Source of the DNA: Rhodothalassiaceae bacterium
GTDB taxonomy: Bacteria > Pseudomonadota > Alphaproteobacteria > Sphingomonadales > Rhodothalassiaceae
Direction of reading: 5' to 3'
Assembly: GCA_026004935.1 (NCBI GenBank)
Contig: BPKC01000001.1
Span: 1,899,491 to 1,963,490, forward strand
Length of the DNA: 64,000 nucleotides
Part shown: positions 17,172 through 25,741 of the stretch, piece by piece
Position numbering within the stretch: the first letter of the stretch is position 1
How the letters are laid out: the number at the start of each line of letters is the position of its first letter
Notes under the pieces: generated by a model
The model's input: only the letters and a program-made list of their open reading frames with translations
The model's database searches: none
Told to the model about the DNA's origin: nothing
Position numbers and translations under genes: made by a program

Positions 17172-17370
17172 GTGCGCGCAGGGCTTCCGCCGGCGGGGAT
17201 TCCCCTCCCCCGGCGGCCGGCCGCGGCCGTCATCACTCGCTTTTCCGGGGCCCCGCCCGAGCCGCTTGCCTGCGAGATATTTTAGAGTTAAAGTATCTGC
17301 CGCCTGGTGGGAAGCGGCGGCGCGTGCGGCCCGCGCCCGTGCGCCGCCCTGCAGTCGAGGGAGCCCCGTC

Positions 17371-18513
17371 ATGTCCACGAGCGCTGTGCGCCCGCGCAAC
17401 CGGATGTTCCTCAAGGACCACTTCAAGCTCGGCATCTTTTCCGCCAACTGCTCATCGGGCATGGCGGTCACCAAGGTGCCCGAGCGCTGGGTGAACTCAT
17501 GGGAGAACAACCTGCGGCTCGCCCAGATGTGCGATGCCGCCGGGCTCGACTTCATGCTCCCCATCGCGCGCTGGGTGGGCTATGGCGGCGAGACGGACTT
17601 TCACCACAATGTGCTGGAGACGGTGACCTGGGCGGCCGGGCTGCTGGCCGGTACCGAGCGCATCTCGGTGATCGCCACCATGCACACCGCCTTCAACCAC
17701 CCGGTCGTCGTCGCCAAGCAGATCGCGACCATCGACCAGATCGGGGCGGGGCGCGCCGGCCTCAACATCGTCGCCGGCTGGAACAAGCCGGAATACGACG
17801 CGCTCGGCATCCAGCTTCCCGACGATCACGAGACCCGCTACGAATATGCCCAGGAGTGGTTCGAGATCGTCAAGAAGCTCTGGCGCGAGAAGAACCGCTT
17901 CGACTGGAACGGCAAGTACTTCCACCTCACCCAGGTCCACTCCGACCCCAAGCCCGTCAACGGCACGCCGCCCATCATCAATGCCGCGGGTTCAAAGCAG
18001 GGCCGCGTGTTCGCAACCAGGAACGCCAATTTCCTCTTCACCTCGGCGGTGGATCTGGAGCGCTCACGCCACGAGATCATTGAGCTCAAGGACCAGGCCA
18101 AACATTACGGCCGGGAGGTCGATGTGCTGACGTTTTCCTATGTCGTCTGCCGCCCCACCCGGAAGGAGGCCGAGGACTACCATCGCTACTATGTCGACGA
18201 GAACGCCGACTGGAAGGCCGTCGACAACCTGATGCATCTCCAGCTCGCCCACGCCCAGTCCTTCCCCCATGATCTGCTGATGAAGATCCGCCGGCGGTTT
18301 GCGGGCGGCCACGGCGGGGTGCCGCTGATCGGCACGCCCCAGGACGTGGCCGAGGGGATCTTGAAGCTGCACGAGGTGGGCTTCGGCGGCACGACGCTCG
18401 CCTTCGTCAACTACGTCGACGAATTCCCCTATTTCCGGGACGAGGTGCTGCCGCTGCTGGAGCAGGCGGGCATCCGCCTGCCGAACCGCGAGCTCGGGGC
18501 CGATGCCGCCTGA
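17371..18513 (+). CDS. LLM-class flavin-dependent monooxygenase (RutA/DszA-like)
   Basis: Bacterial luciferase-like FMN-dependent oxidoreductase of 380 residues. Family features are LGIFSANCSSGMAVTKVPERW at the start, DFMLPIARWVGYGGETDFH near 55-75, ISVIATMHTAFNHPVVVAKQIATID and RAGLNIVAGWNKPEYDALG, and a C-terminal GTPQDVAEGILKLHEVGFGGTTLAFVNY. These strands build the FMN barrel; reduced flavin would come from a separate reductase. The pattern is closest to the RutA (pyrimidine) and long-chain/sulfur monooxygenase group, but the substrate cannot be told. The last 11 bases overlap the next gene, so it is likely coupled to the dehydrogenase genes that follow. Confidence 0.83.
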   Translation: MSTSAVRPRNRMFLKDHFKLGIFSANCSSGMAVTKVPERWVNSWENNLRLAQMCDAAGLDFMLPIARWVGYGGETDFHHNVLETVTWAAGLLAGTERISVIATMHTAFNHPVVVAKQIATIDQIGAGRAGLNIVAGWNKPEYDALGIQLPDDHETRYEYAQEWFEIVKKLWREKNRFDWNGKYFHLTQVHSDPKPVNGTPPIINAAGSKQGRVFATRNANFLFTSAVDLERSRHEIIELKDQAKHYGREVDVLTFSYVVCRPTRKEAEDYHRYYVDENADWKAVDNLMHLQLAHAQSFPHDLLMKIRRRFAGGHGGVPLIGTPQDVAEGILKLHEVGFGGTTLAFVNYVDEFPYFRDEVLPLLEQAGIRLPNRELGADAA

Positions 18514-19114
18514 GATGACGCCGCCCACGACCATGTCACCGACGCGGCAACGGGCGGGCTGGTCGCGGCGCCGCCTGCTGCGTGCGGGCGGGGGCGCGGC
18601 CCTTGCCCTGCCGTATCTCGTCGCCGGGCGCTGGCGGCTGCTGACGCCGCGCGAGGCCCGGGCCGCGGGAGCATCCTTGCGGGTGCTCGGGCAGAGGCAG
18701 GCGCAGGCTCTGGCGGCGCTCGCCGAGACTCTGGTGCCGGGAGCGGAAGCAGACGGTGTCGTCTTCTATCTCGATGCCCAGCTCGCCGCCGATCCCGCCG
18801 ACAGTCTCCTGATCCTGCGCTACCTCGACGTGCCGCCGCCCTGGGATGCCTTCTACCGCGCGACCGCCGCGGCCATCGATCATGTCGCGGGAGAAGATGG
18901 CTTCGCGGCGCTTGCGAGCGATACGCGCGCACGCCTCGTCTCGGATCTGATGGCGGGCCGGGCGGGCGACTGGCCGCAGGACGCGCCGCCTGCGGGGCTC
19001 GCGCTCTTCGTGCTGCGGGCGGATGCGGTCGATGTCGTCTGGGGCACGCCGGAGGGCTTCGCGCGGCTCGGCATCGACTATCTGCCGCACATCGCCCCGG
19101 CCCGGCCCTGGTAG
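18503..19114 (+). CDS. Gluconate 2-dehydrogenase subunit 3-like (Tat-exported small subunit)
   Basis: About 203 residues, small subunit of a membrane-associated flavoprotein dehydrogenase. A twin-arginine signal SRRRLLRAGGGAALALPYLV is clear near residues 21-40, as in gluconate 2-dehydrogenase gamma subunits, which guide the folded FAD subunit through the Tat system. The core (LRVLGQRQAQALAALAETLVPG) fits that family. Start is uncertain: ATG at 18503 overlaps the upstream gene by 11 bp, and ATG at 18515 or 18533 would also work. It is followed 14 bp later by the GMC catalytic subunit. A cytochrome c subunit, normally the third member, is not encoded next to it. Confidence 0.72.
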   Translation: MPPEMTPPTTMSPTRQRAGWSRRRLLRAGGGAALALPYLVAGRWRLLTPREARAAGASLRVLGQRQAQALAALAETLVPGAEADGVVFYLDAQLAADPADSLLILRYLDVPPPWDAFYRATAAAIDHVAGEDGFAALASDTRARLVSDLMAGRAGDWPQDAPPAGLALFVLRADAVDVVWGTPEGFARLGIDYLPHIAPARPW

Positions 19115-19128
19115 AAGGAGGCGGGACG

Positions 19129-20751
19129 ATGGTGACGGTCTCGGGCCTTCAGTCCAAAACCGAATACCTGATCATCGGCGCCGGTGCCGCCGGTTCCTGG
19201 CTCGCGCGCCGGCTGGCCGAGGCCGGGCGCTCGGTGGTCGTGGTGGAGGCGGGGCCGGCCTGGCGGCTCGACGACCTGCAGTCCTCCCAGATCTGGGCCC
19301 GGCGGCTGCGCTGGGGCGGGCCGGGCGTGGAGACGACGGGCGCCCATGCCTTCGGCTACGGCTTCAACGCCGGCTGGGGGCTGGGAGGAGCCGCGCTCCA
19401 TCACTACGGCACCTGGCTGCGCTTCGATCCCGAGGACTTCCGGATGCGCACGGCGACCGGCCGCGGGCGCGACTGGCCCTTTGGATACGACACGCTGCGG
19501 CCCTTCTACGACCGGGTGCAGGAGGAGGTCGGGATCTCCGGCGACGCAAAGGCCGAGGTCTGGCGGCCCGACGGCGCGCCCTACCCGCTGCCGCCGCTCG
19601 CCATCACGCCGCAGGGCGAGGCGATCGCGCGGGGCTTTGCGGCCGTCGGCCAGCGCACGGCGCCCATGCCGATGGCGATCCTGAGCCGCGACTGGAAGGG
19701 GCGCGCGGCCTGCCTCTATGACGGCTGGTGCGATGCGGGCTGCCCGATCGGTGCGCTCTACAACCCCCTCGTGCGCGACATCCCGGCCGCGCGCCGGGCC
19801 GGCGCCCGCTTCATCACCCAAGCCCTCGTCACCAGCCTGCTGTGGGACGAGGGGGCCGGCCGCGTCGCCGGCGCGCTCTATCGCGTTCGCGCGGGCGGGG
19901 CGCTGAAGCGCGTGGAGGCCGATACCGTGATCCTCGCGGCCTCCGCCGTCCACAACCCGGCGCTCCTGCTCAACTCGGTGAGCGGCCGCTGGCCGAAGGG
20001 CATCGGCAATGACCATGATCTTGTCGGCCGCTTCTTCATGACCCATGCGGTGCTCGGCGTCTATGCGCTCATGCCGGAGGAGACCTTCCCCCATCTCGGC
20101 GTCTCCGGCGCGCAGCTTTCCGCCCGGGACGACTATGCCCGCCGCCGCGCCGACGAGCCGGAGGCCTTCGGCAGCTACCACTGGCTGATCGCGCCGGCCG
20201 CCAAGCCCAATGACCTGCTGGGCATCGCCATCGCCCGCCCCGATGTCTGGGGTGCGGCGCTCGATCCGTTCCTGAAGCGCGCCAGCCGCCATTTCGCCGG
20301 CATGCCGGCGATGGTGGAGGACCAGCCGCAGGCCGACAACCGCATCACGCTTGCCGGACCGCCCGATCCCGAGCGGCCGCCCCGTCCGCACATCCGGCAT
20401 GCGTTTGCGCCCGGGACGCTCGCCGTCTGGCGGCGCGCGCGGCGGATCGGCATGGGGGTCATGAAGGCGGCGGGCGCGGAAGAGGTCTGGGCGAGCGGCG
20501 TCAACACGGCGCACATGATGGGCGGCACGATCATGGGCGAGGATCCGGCCGAATCCGTGACCGATCCCCGGGGCCGCGTCCACGGCACGCCCAATCTCTA
20601 CATCGCCGGCACGGGGCTCTACCCGGCCGCCGGCGCGCTCAACCCCACCTTCACCCTCTACGCACTGGCCGAGCGCCTTGCGGATCATCTGACGGGCACG
20701 GATCCGTCCGCCGATCCCGCCTCCCATGAGACGGGGGCCTCCCGGCCCTGA
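19129..20751 (+). CDS. GMC-family FAD-dependent dehydrogenase (gluconate/alcohol dehydrogenase-like large subunit)
   Basis: Catalytic flavoprotein of 540 residues. The FAD-binding Rossmann motif YLIIGAGAAGSWLARRLAEAG (residues 12-32) is at the start, WGGPGVETTGAHAFGYGFNAGWG-type FAD contacts follow, and the C terminus has AHMMGG with the presumed catalytic His and AGTGLYPAAGALNPTFTLYALAERLADHL, which is the GMC_oxred_C signature. Cysteines in CLYDGWCDAGCPIGA (about 195-210) resemble those of gluconate 2-dehydrogenase alpha subunits. It pairs with the Tat-exported small subunit just upstream, so it is probably periplasmic and passes electrons to a cytochrome or quinone; the substrate (sugar acid, alcohol) is unresolved. 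A repeat cluster follows. Confidence 0.86.
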   Translation: MVTVSGLQSKTEYLIIGAGAAGSWLARRLAEAGRSVVVVEAGPAWRLDDLQSSQIWARRLRWGGPGVETTGAHAFGYGFNAGWGLGGAALHHYGTWLRFDPEDFRMRTATGRGRDWPFGYDTLRPFYDRVQEEVGISGDAKAEVWRPDGAPYPLPPLAITPQGEAIARGFAAVGQRTAPMPMAILSRDWKGRAACLYDGWCDAGCPIGALYNPLVRDIPAARRAGARFITQALVTSLLWDEGAGRVAGALYRVRAGGALKRVEADTVILAASAVHNPALLLNSVSGRWPKGIGNDHDLVGRFFMTHAVLGVYALMPEETFPHLGVSGAQLSARDDYARRRADEPEAFGSYHWLIAPAAKPNDLLGIAIARPDVWGAALDPFLKRASRHFAGMPAMVEDQPQADNRITLAGPPDPERPPRPHIRHAFAPGTLAVWRRARRIGMGVMKAAGAEEVWASGVNTAHMMGGTIMGEDPAESVTDPRGRVHGTPNLYIAGTGLYPAAGALNPTFTLYALAERLADHLTGTDPSADPASHETGASRP

Positions 20752-20892
20752 CCGCCGCCGGGCTTTCCGCGCTTCCTCCGCTTCTCCGCCCCGCCGGCCT
20801 CATGCACCCTCTTCACGTCCGCGGCCCGGATGCCCACTGCGCCACCGGCCGGCACCCTTCCCTCGCTCGTCACCCATCGCCCCTTCTTTTTG

Positions 20893-21475
20893 CGTCACCC
20901 GCCGGCTCGACCGGCGGGTGACGAGGGCGGCGGTGCCGACCACCTTCACCGGCATCCGTCGCCCATGCTGACCGGATTCGCCGCTTTCGCGGCGAATGAC
21001 GAGGAAAAGAGCGTCACCCGCCGGCTCGACCGGCGGGTCCAGCCGACAGTGAAGACGACGACCGGCGTCGGAGCCCACACCACCGCCTCATGGGTTCGCC
21101 GGTCAAGCCGGCGAACGACGCGAGGAGAAAGCGTCACCCGCCGCCCCTCCTTTCTGCGTCACCCGCCGCCCCTCCTTTCTGCGTCACCCGCCGGCTCGAC
21201 CGGCGGGTCCAGCCGACAGTGAAGACGACGACCGGCGTCGGAGCCCACACCACCGCCTCATGGGTTCGCCGGTCAAGCCGGCGAACGACGCGAGGAGAAA
21301 GCGTCACCCGCCGCTCCTCCTTTCTGCGTCACCCGCCGCCCCTCCTTTCTGCGTCACCCGCCGCCCCTCCTTTCTGCGTCACCCGCCGGCTTGACCGGCG
21401 GGTCCAGCGGGGGGCGGAGCAAGCTCGACCGTCGGGAATGCCCGCCTCGTGGTCAATGACGCGGAAAAGCGCGTC
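20893..21475. repeat. Palindromic repeat cluster 3 (intergenic 20752-21577)
   Basis: The 826-bp gap between the GMC dehydrogenase and nnrS holds the same palindrome family. A symmetrical GTCAC...GTGAC element lies at 20893-20921, a TTCGCCGC-type element at 20974-21001, then two copies of an inverted pair, and a final CCGCCGG/TTGA element at 21378-21408. No gene, promoter or RNA structure is otherwise evident in this gap. Confidence 0.85.
21011..21350 (+). repeat. 170-bp tandem duplication with embedded 25-bp tandem repeats
   Basis: 21011-21180 is repeated as 21181-21350 with almost no change. Each unit holds an inverted palindrome pair (21013-21119 and 21183-21289) plus a tail of 25-bp repeats beginning GCGTCACCCGCCGCCCCTCC. 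The 25-bp unit occurs twice in the first copy and three times in a row at 21301-21375. This is recent amplification inside a repeat cluster. Confidence 0.9.
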
Positions 21476-21577
21476 ACCCGCCGGTGCGCCCCCCGCATCC
21501 CGCAGCGGCACCTCCCATCCTCGTCCGTTAGCGAACCCTTGCCCGCTTGCGACCGGCGGCCGCTGACGGACGGCCGG

Positions 21578-22735
21578 TCACCGGTCGCGATGGCGCCAGA
21601 GCACCGGCCCGAGGCGCAGCAGGTAGAGCAGATAGGCGAGCGCCCAGGCCGTCGCGCCCGCATGGATGAGGGCGATGGCCGCCCCGGCCGCAAGACCCGT
21701 CATCAGCCGCAGCACCGCCGCAAGCGACACCAGCACGAACATCGCCACCATCCAGCCGTCCGCCACCAGCGGCCGGCCGCTGTGGCCGAGGGCCGCGCGG
21801 GTCATGACGGCGAGCGTCATGGTGCCGATCGCCCCGACCGTCCAGGCGTGCAGGGCCTGGGGCGCATCGGCCGGCGACAGCAGGATCGCGGTCCCGAGCA
21901 GGAGAAAGCCCAAGGCATACCACGCATAGCCCAGATGCAGCACCACCAGCAGCGGCTCGCCGCGCGCCGCGCCCGCCTGCCAGCGGCTCAGCCGCAGCAG
22001 GTGCAGCCCGCCGAGCAGAATGAGCGGCCAGGCCGTCCACACGTCCTCGGGGCGCGCGACCCACAGCCCCAGACCGATGGCCGTGGCGAGCAGGATCAGC
22101 GCGTCCTGCCGGTTGGGCATGACCACCGTTTGCGCGCGCTCGTCGCCCCGGGCCGCGAGCCAGTTGCGGGTGAAGGCCGGCGTGATGCGCCCGCCGATGA
22201 GCCCGATGAGCAGGAGCATCAGCGCCAGCCCCGTCCGCCAGCCGATGTCGGCGCGCATGAGCGCGTCCGGCCACAGCCGCGCGCCAAGATCCGCGGCATC
22301 CGCGGCCCCCAGCAGCAGCACGACGACCGCGACCGGCAGGTTCCGGTTGCCGCTCCGCCAGATCCGCCGGCCCGCCCATATGGCAAGCAGCAGGTAGAAA
22401 CCCGGCCCGGCGAGAAGGGCGAGGATCGGCACTCCGCCGCCTGCGCCGGCGAGCAGGCTTGCCGCCGCCGCAACGCGCGCGATGAGCCACAGCAGCGCAA
22501 ATCCCGCCACGACGCGCAGCGCAGGTGCGCGACTTGCCGTCCAGTTCGGCACGGCGGTCAGCACGAATCCCGCAAGCGCAGCGGCGAGAAACCCGAAGAT
22601 CATCTCGTGCCGGTGCCAGGCGAAGGGATCGCCCGCCTCGCCGAGCAGCCCCGGCCACAGGCCGCTGTAGAGCCCCGCCCACAGCAGCACCGCCGTCAGC
22701 GCATGGAGCGCCGCAAGAGGAAAGAAGATCCGCAT
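21578..22735 (-). CDS. nnrS: NnrS family haem/copper membrane protein
   Basis: Polytopic inner-membrane protein of 385 residues. NnrS was described as a haem- and copper-containing protein linked to nitric oxide metabolism and relief of NO stress. About twelve hydrophobic segments are seen. The family features AWHRHEMIFGFLAAALAGFVLTAVPNW (near residues 35-65, with His residues and the GFxLTAVPNWT core), GGRITPAFTRNWL and MTRAALGHSGRPL are all present. The start ATG at 22735 gives the MRIFFPLAALHALTAV leader. No FNR or NnrR box is convincing upstream and no nitrite or NO reductase genes are present in the window. Divergent from the old-yellow-enzyme gene. Confidence 0.88.
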   Translation of the reverse strand: MRIFFPLAALHALTAVLLWAGLYSGLWPGLLGEAGDPFAWHRHEMIFGFLAAALAGFVLTAVPNWTASRAPALRVVAGFALLWLIARVAAAASLLAGAGGGVPILALLAGPGFYLLLAIWAGRRIWRSGNRNLPVAVVVLLLGAADAADLGARLWPDALMRADIGWRTGLALMLLLIGLIGGRITPAFTRNWLAARGDERAQTVVMPNRQDALILLATAIGLGLWVARPEDVWTAWPLILLGGLHLLRLSRWQAGAARGEPLLVVLHLGYAWYALGFLLLGTAILLSPADAPQALHAWTVGAIGTMTLAVMTRAALGHSGRPLVADGWMVAMFVLVSLAAVLRLMTGLAAGAAIALIHAGATAWALAYLLYLLRLGPVLWRHRDR

Positions 22736-22966
22736 GCCGCCGTCCTTCCCGCCTGCCGCCGGGCGCACCGGATGCCGCACGCGCGCCACCCCGCCCGCCG
22801 AGCTTAGCGCCCCCGCGGGGCCGGCCGTCAAGCGCAATGGTTCCGCCGGCCTGCGCGCGCCGCAAGGACCGCCTGCGGCCTTGTCCGCCGGGGGAAAATG
22901 GTTTAGGCTTGAAATATCAGGCGGGAGCGATGCCGCGGCCCGCCGGCAGCGGAAGGCTCATCCCTC

Positions 22967-24427
22967 ATGACCCTCTGGCGCCCACCCCAGCGCATCCGCT
23001 GGCAGCCGGACCCCGGCCCCTGGCCGGGTCGGGAAGAGGCGGAGCGATCGCTGCTGTTCGCGCCGCTCAAGGCGGGCCGGCTCAGTCTCGCCACCCGCAC
23101 CTGGGTTCCGGCGATGGTGCCCTGGCGCGCGCGCGAGGAAGGCTTCGTGACCCCGGAGCTGCTCGCCTGGTACGAACGCTTTGCCGAGGGCCGGCCCGGC
23201 GCGCTCGTGGTGGAGGCGACGGGCATCCGCGACATCCCCTCCGGCCCGCTGCTGCGCATCGGCGACGACCGCTTCATCCCGGGGCTGGCCGAGCTCGTGC
23301 GGCGGGTCCGGCGGGCGAGCGGCGGCCGGACGCGGCTGTTCATCCAGCTCATCGACTTTCTCGTCATCCGCCGCCGGCCGGCGCCCGACAAATTCTTCGA
23401 CCGCTATCTCGCGATCACGGACCGCCACCGCGAGCTTCTCGGCATGCCCGACGCGCCGGAGGAGGCCGTGCGCGCGCGGCTCAAGGCGCTCCCGGACGAG
23501 GAATGGCGGCGGGTGTTGACCGCACGCGAGTACGAGGCGCTCACGATGGGCTACCGCGAGCGGGTGACCGACACCCACCTGCCCCACATCGCGGAATTGC
23601 CGAAGCGGCTGCCCGGGCTGTTCGCCGCCGCCGCGAGACGGGCCGAGGCCGCGGGCTTCGACGGCGTCGAGCTGCACTATGCGCACGCCTACACGATGGC
23701 CTCCTTTCTCTCCGCGCTCAACACCCGCGAGGACGGCTACGGCGGCCCGCGGGAGAACCGGGTGCGCCTGCCGCTCGAGGTCTTCGAGGCGGTGCGCACC
23801 GCGGTCTCGCAGGACTTCGTCGTCGGCTGCCGGATGCTGGCGGAGGACTGCGTCCCGGGCGGCTCCTCGGTCGAAGACGCGGCCTGGTTCGCCACCCGCT
23901 TCGCCCGCGCCGGGATGGACTTCATCTCGCTGTCGCGCGGCGGCCGCTTCGAGGATGCGGCACAGCCCAAAATCGGCGAGGCCGCCTACCCCTACACGGG
24001 CCCGAGCGGCTATGAATGCATGCCGCAGTACATCTCCGACGAGCGCGGCCCCTTCGGCCGGAATCTGCCGGCGGCCCGGCGCATCCGCGCCGCCGTGCGC
24101 GCCGCGGGGCTTGCCACGCCGATCGTGGTCGCCGGCGGGTTCCACGGCTTCCGCCAGGCCGAGGAGGCCCTGCGGCGCGGGGATGCCGACATCATCGCCT
24201 TCGCCCGCCAGGCGCTCGCGGATCCCGACTGGTTCCGCAAGGTCCGCGCGGGCCGCGGCGCGGAGGTGCGCGTGTGCGCGTACACCAACTACTGCGAGGC
24301 GCTGGACCAGAAGCACAAGCCGGTGACCTGCAAGCTCTGGGATCGCCTCGCCCTCGACGAGCCCGGCGTGCCCACCACCGACGGCGGCCGGCGCCGTCTG
24401 GTGCCGCCGCGCTGGGAACCGGCGTAG
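22967..24427 (+). CDS. NADH:flavin oxidoreductase (old yellow enzyme family)
   Basis: FMN-dependent ene-reductase-like TIM barrel of 486 residues. The family pattern is visible: LFAPLKAGRLSLATRTWVPAM near the start, RRAEAAGFDGVELHYAHAYTMASFLSALNTREDGYGG (the conserved HxAHGYLxxxFLS-equivalent, here HYAHAYTMASFLS), RPxRLPLEVFEAV, and IVVAGGF with DIIAFARQALADPDWFRK at the end. The insert around residues 115-190 is longer than usual. The C-terminal CxYTNYCEALDQKHKPVTCKLWD has Cys residues reminiscent of the iron-sulfur region of 2,4-dienoyl-CoA reductases, but the full cluster and a second flavin domain are missing. Substrate unknown. It stands directly upstream of lexA. Confidence 0.82.
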   Translation: MTLWRPPQRIRWQPDPGPWPGREEAERSLLFAPLKAGRLSLATRTWVPAMVPWRAREEGFVTPELLAWYERFAEGRPGALVVEATGIRDIPSGPLLRIGDDRFIPGLAELVRRVRRASGGRTRLFIQLIDFLVIRRRPAPDKFFDRYLAITDRHRELLGMPDAPEEAVRARLKALPDEEWRRVLTAREYEALTMGYRERVTDTHLPHIAELPKRLPGLFAAAARRAEAAGFDGVELHYAHAYTMASFLSALNTREDGYGGPRENRVRLPLEVFEAVRTAVSQDFVVGCRMLAEDCVPGGSSVEDAAWFATRFARAGMDFISLSRGGRFEDAAQPKIGEAAYPYTGPSGYECMPQYISDERGPFGRNLPAARRIRAAVRAAGLATPIVVAGGFHGFRQAEEALRRGDADIIAFARQALADPDWFRKVRAGRGAEVRVCAYTNYCEALDQKHKPVTCKLWDRLALDEPGVPTTDGGRRRLVPPRWEPA

Positions 24428-24444
24428 CCGCCGCGTGCGCCGCC

Positions 24445-24473
24445 TTGACCGGCACGAAAGATGAACGTATAAG
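24445..24473 (+). promoter_or_regulatory. Sigma-70 promoter of lexA (TTGACC-N17-TATAAG)
   Basis: The -35 hexamer TTGACC at 24445-24450 and the -10 hexamer TATAAG at 24468-24473 are exactly 17 bp apart. It lies 33 bp before the lexA ATG. The LexA operator overlaps the -10, so repression by LexA itself would be steric. Confidence 0.8.
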
Positions 24474-24477
24474 GAAC
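24463..24477 (+). promoter_or_regulatory. LexA operator (GAAC-N7-GAAC)
   Basis: GAAC at 24463-24466 and GAAC at 24474-24477 are separated by seven bases, the direct-repeat operator known for alphaproteobacterial LexA rather than the E. coli CTG-N10-CAG palindrome. It overlaps the -10 of the lexA promoter, indicating SOS autoregulation. Confidence 0.85.
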
Positions 24478-24506
24478 AAAATCCGCGGTCCGGAGGGAGC
24501 GGCCCG

Positions 24507-25205
24507 ATGCTCACGCGCAAGCAGCATGATCTTCTGCGGTTCATCCACGAACGGCTGGAGGAGACGGGCATCGCCCCCTCCTTCGACGAGATGAAGGAGG
24601 CCCTGGGCCTCAGGTCCAAGTCCGGCGTCCACCGGCTGGTGACCGCCCTGGAGGAACGCGGCTTCCTGCGCCGCCTGCCGCACCGGGCGCGCGCGCTGGA
24701 GGTGCTGCGGCCGCCGCCGGAGCTGGAGCTCGCCGCCGGTCGCGGCGGCGCGCCCCGGGCCCGCGCGGGGGGCGAGCGGACGGTGGTGCCCTTCGCCGGC
24801 CGCGAGGCGGCGGCGGCGACGGTCACCGTGCCTCTGCACGGCCGCATCGCCGCCGGCACGCCGATCGAGGCGCTGGAGGAGGTCGACAGCCACATCGCCA
24901 TCCCGCAGGAATGGGTGCGCAGCCGCCGGCCGCATTTCGCGCTGACCATCGAGGGCGACAGCATGATCGAGGCCGGGATCATGGATGGCGATGTCGCCAT
25001 CATCGAATCCTGCGATATCGCGCGTGATGGCGAGATCGTCGTCGCCCTCGTCGACCGCAGCGAGGCGACGCTGAAGATCATCAAGCGTCTCGGCCAGCAC
25101 GTGGCGCTGATCCCGGCCAACCGCCGCTACGAGACCCGGATGCTGGAGGCGCACCGGGTGCGCATCCAGGGCCGGCTCGTCGCGCTGCTGCGCCGCTATC
25201 ATTGA
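24507..25205 (+). CDS. lexA: LexA repressor, SOS response regulator
   Basis: Autocleaving repressor of the SOS regulon, 232 residues. The N-terminal winged helix (LTRKQHDLLRFIHERLEETG, SFDEMKEALGLRSKSGVHRL, ALEERGFLRR) is standard. After a linker of about 40 residues, the S24 peptidase part holds the cleavage site GRIAAGTPIEA (Ala-Gly bond), the nucleophile Ser in EGDSMIEAGI and the Lys in VDRSEATLKII. The start ATG with GGAGGGAGC upstream agrees with the LexA N terminus. The GAAC-N7-GAAC operator and its overlapping promoter are directly before it. The gene stands alone. Confidence 0.96.
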   Translation: MLTRKQHDLLRFIHERLEETGIAPSFDEMKEALGLRSKSGVHRLVTALEERGFLRRLPHRARALEVLRPPPELELAAGRGGAPRARAGGERTVVPFAGREAAAATVTVPLHGRIAAGTPIEALEEVDSHIAIPQEWVRSRRPHFALTIEGDSMIEAGIMDGDVAIIESCDIARDGEIVVALVDRSEATLKIIKRLGQHVALIPANRRYETRMLEAHRVRIQGRLVALLRRYH

Positions 25206-25741
25206 CCGGCACATCCGCATGCCGGGGCATGCCGGCGCGATTCGCGGCGGCCGGTGCACGGCCTGGGATTTCGGACAGATTCTGGCGGCCGCTCCGGCAT
25301 GTTGCGCCGCAATATTTCCGGGCGACGCACCCGGGCGCAGGATCATGTCCCGGCAACCACTGGAAACTGCGGGCATTTTGTGCTATATGAAGGTTCGGCG
25401 ACGATGTCCGGCTCCGGTCCGTCACGGAGCGCATCGTTGCGGGGCAAGGTGCAGCGACGGGACCGTGTCCACGGAAGTCAGGGTTGACGGCTTCTGCCGC
25501 CGTCAGGGCTCGGCAGAAAGGGTTGCTGGCGCATCCCCGAAGACCGACATGGGCGGGACGGTTCTCCGCCTTCCCGCCCTGACCCGTGGCGCAAATGGAC
25601 CGACGAGCTCCTGCGCCGCCCTGCGATGCCGATGAGCGGCCTTGAAGGCAGGCGTTCGCGGCGGGAAGGCCGGCATGGGTTCCGGTGCGCGCGACAGCAG
25701 CGCTTCCCATGCCCACCCCACCAAGGAGGACGAAGATCAAG
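25206..25741 (+). other. Intergenic region before carD: candidate promoter and hairpin, no gene seen
   Basis: A 536-bp gap between lexA and carD. A candidate extended -10 promoter occurs at 25361-25389 (TGGAAA, 17 bp, TATATG, preceded by TGC). If used, it would give carD a leader of about 345 nt or a separate small RNA. A 7-bp hairpin with TGACGGC and GCCGTCA arms lies at 25485-25505. The translated frames here are short and show no family features. I could not match it to SRP RNA, 6S RNA or a riboswitch. Confidence 0.4.

Noticed and set aside
22900-22966. FNR/NnrR-like site (TTGAAATATCAG) upstream of nnrS
   Set aside because: Half-site spacing is two bases too short and the second arm is incomplete.
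25206-25741. SRP RNA, 6S RNA or tmRNA in the lexA-carD gap
   Set aside because: No GGAAGGAAGC-type SRP loop, no closing-stem pattern of 6S, and no tRNA-like or tag ORF features were found.
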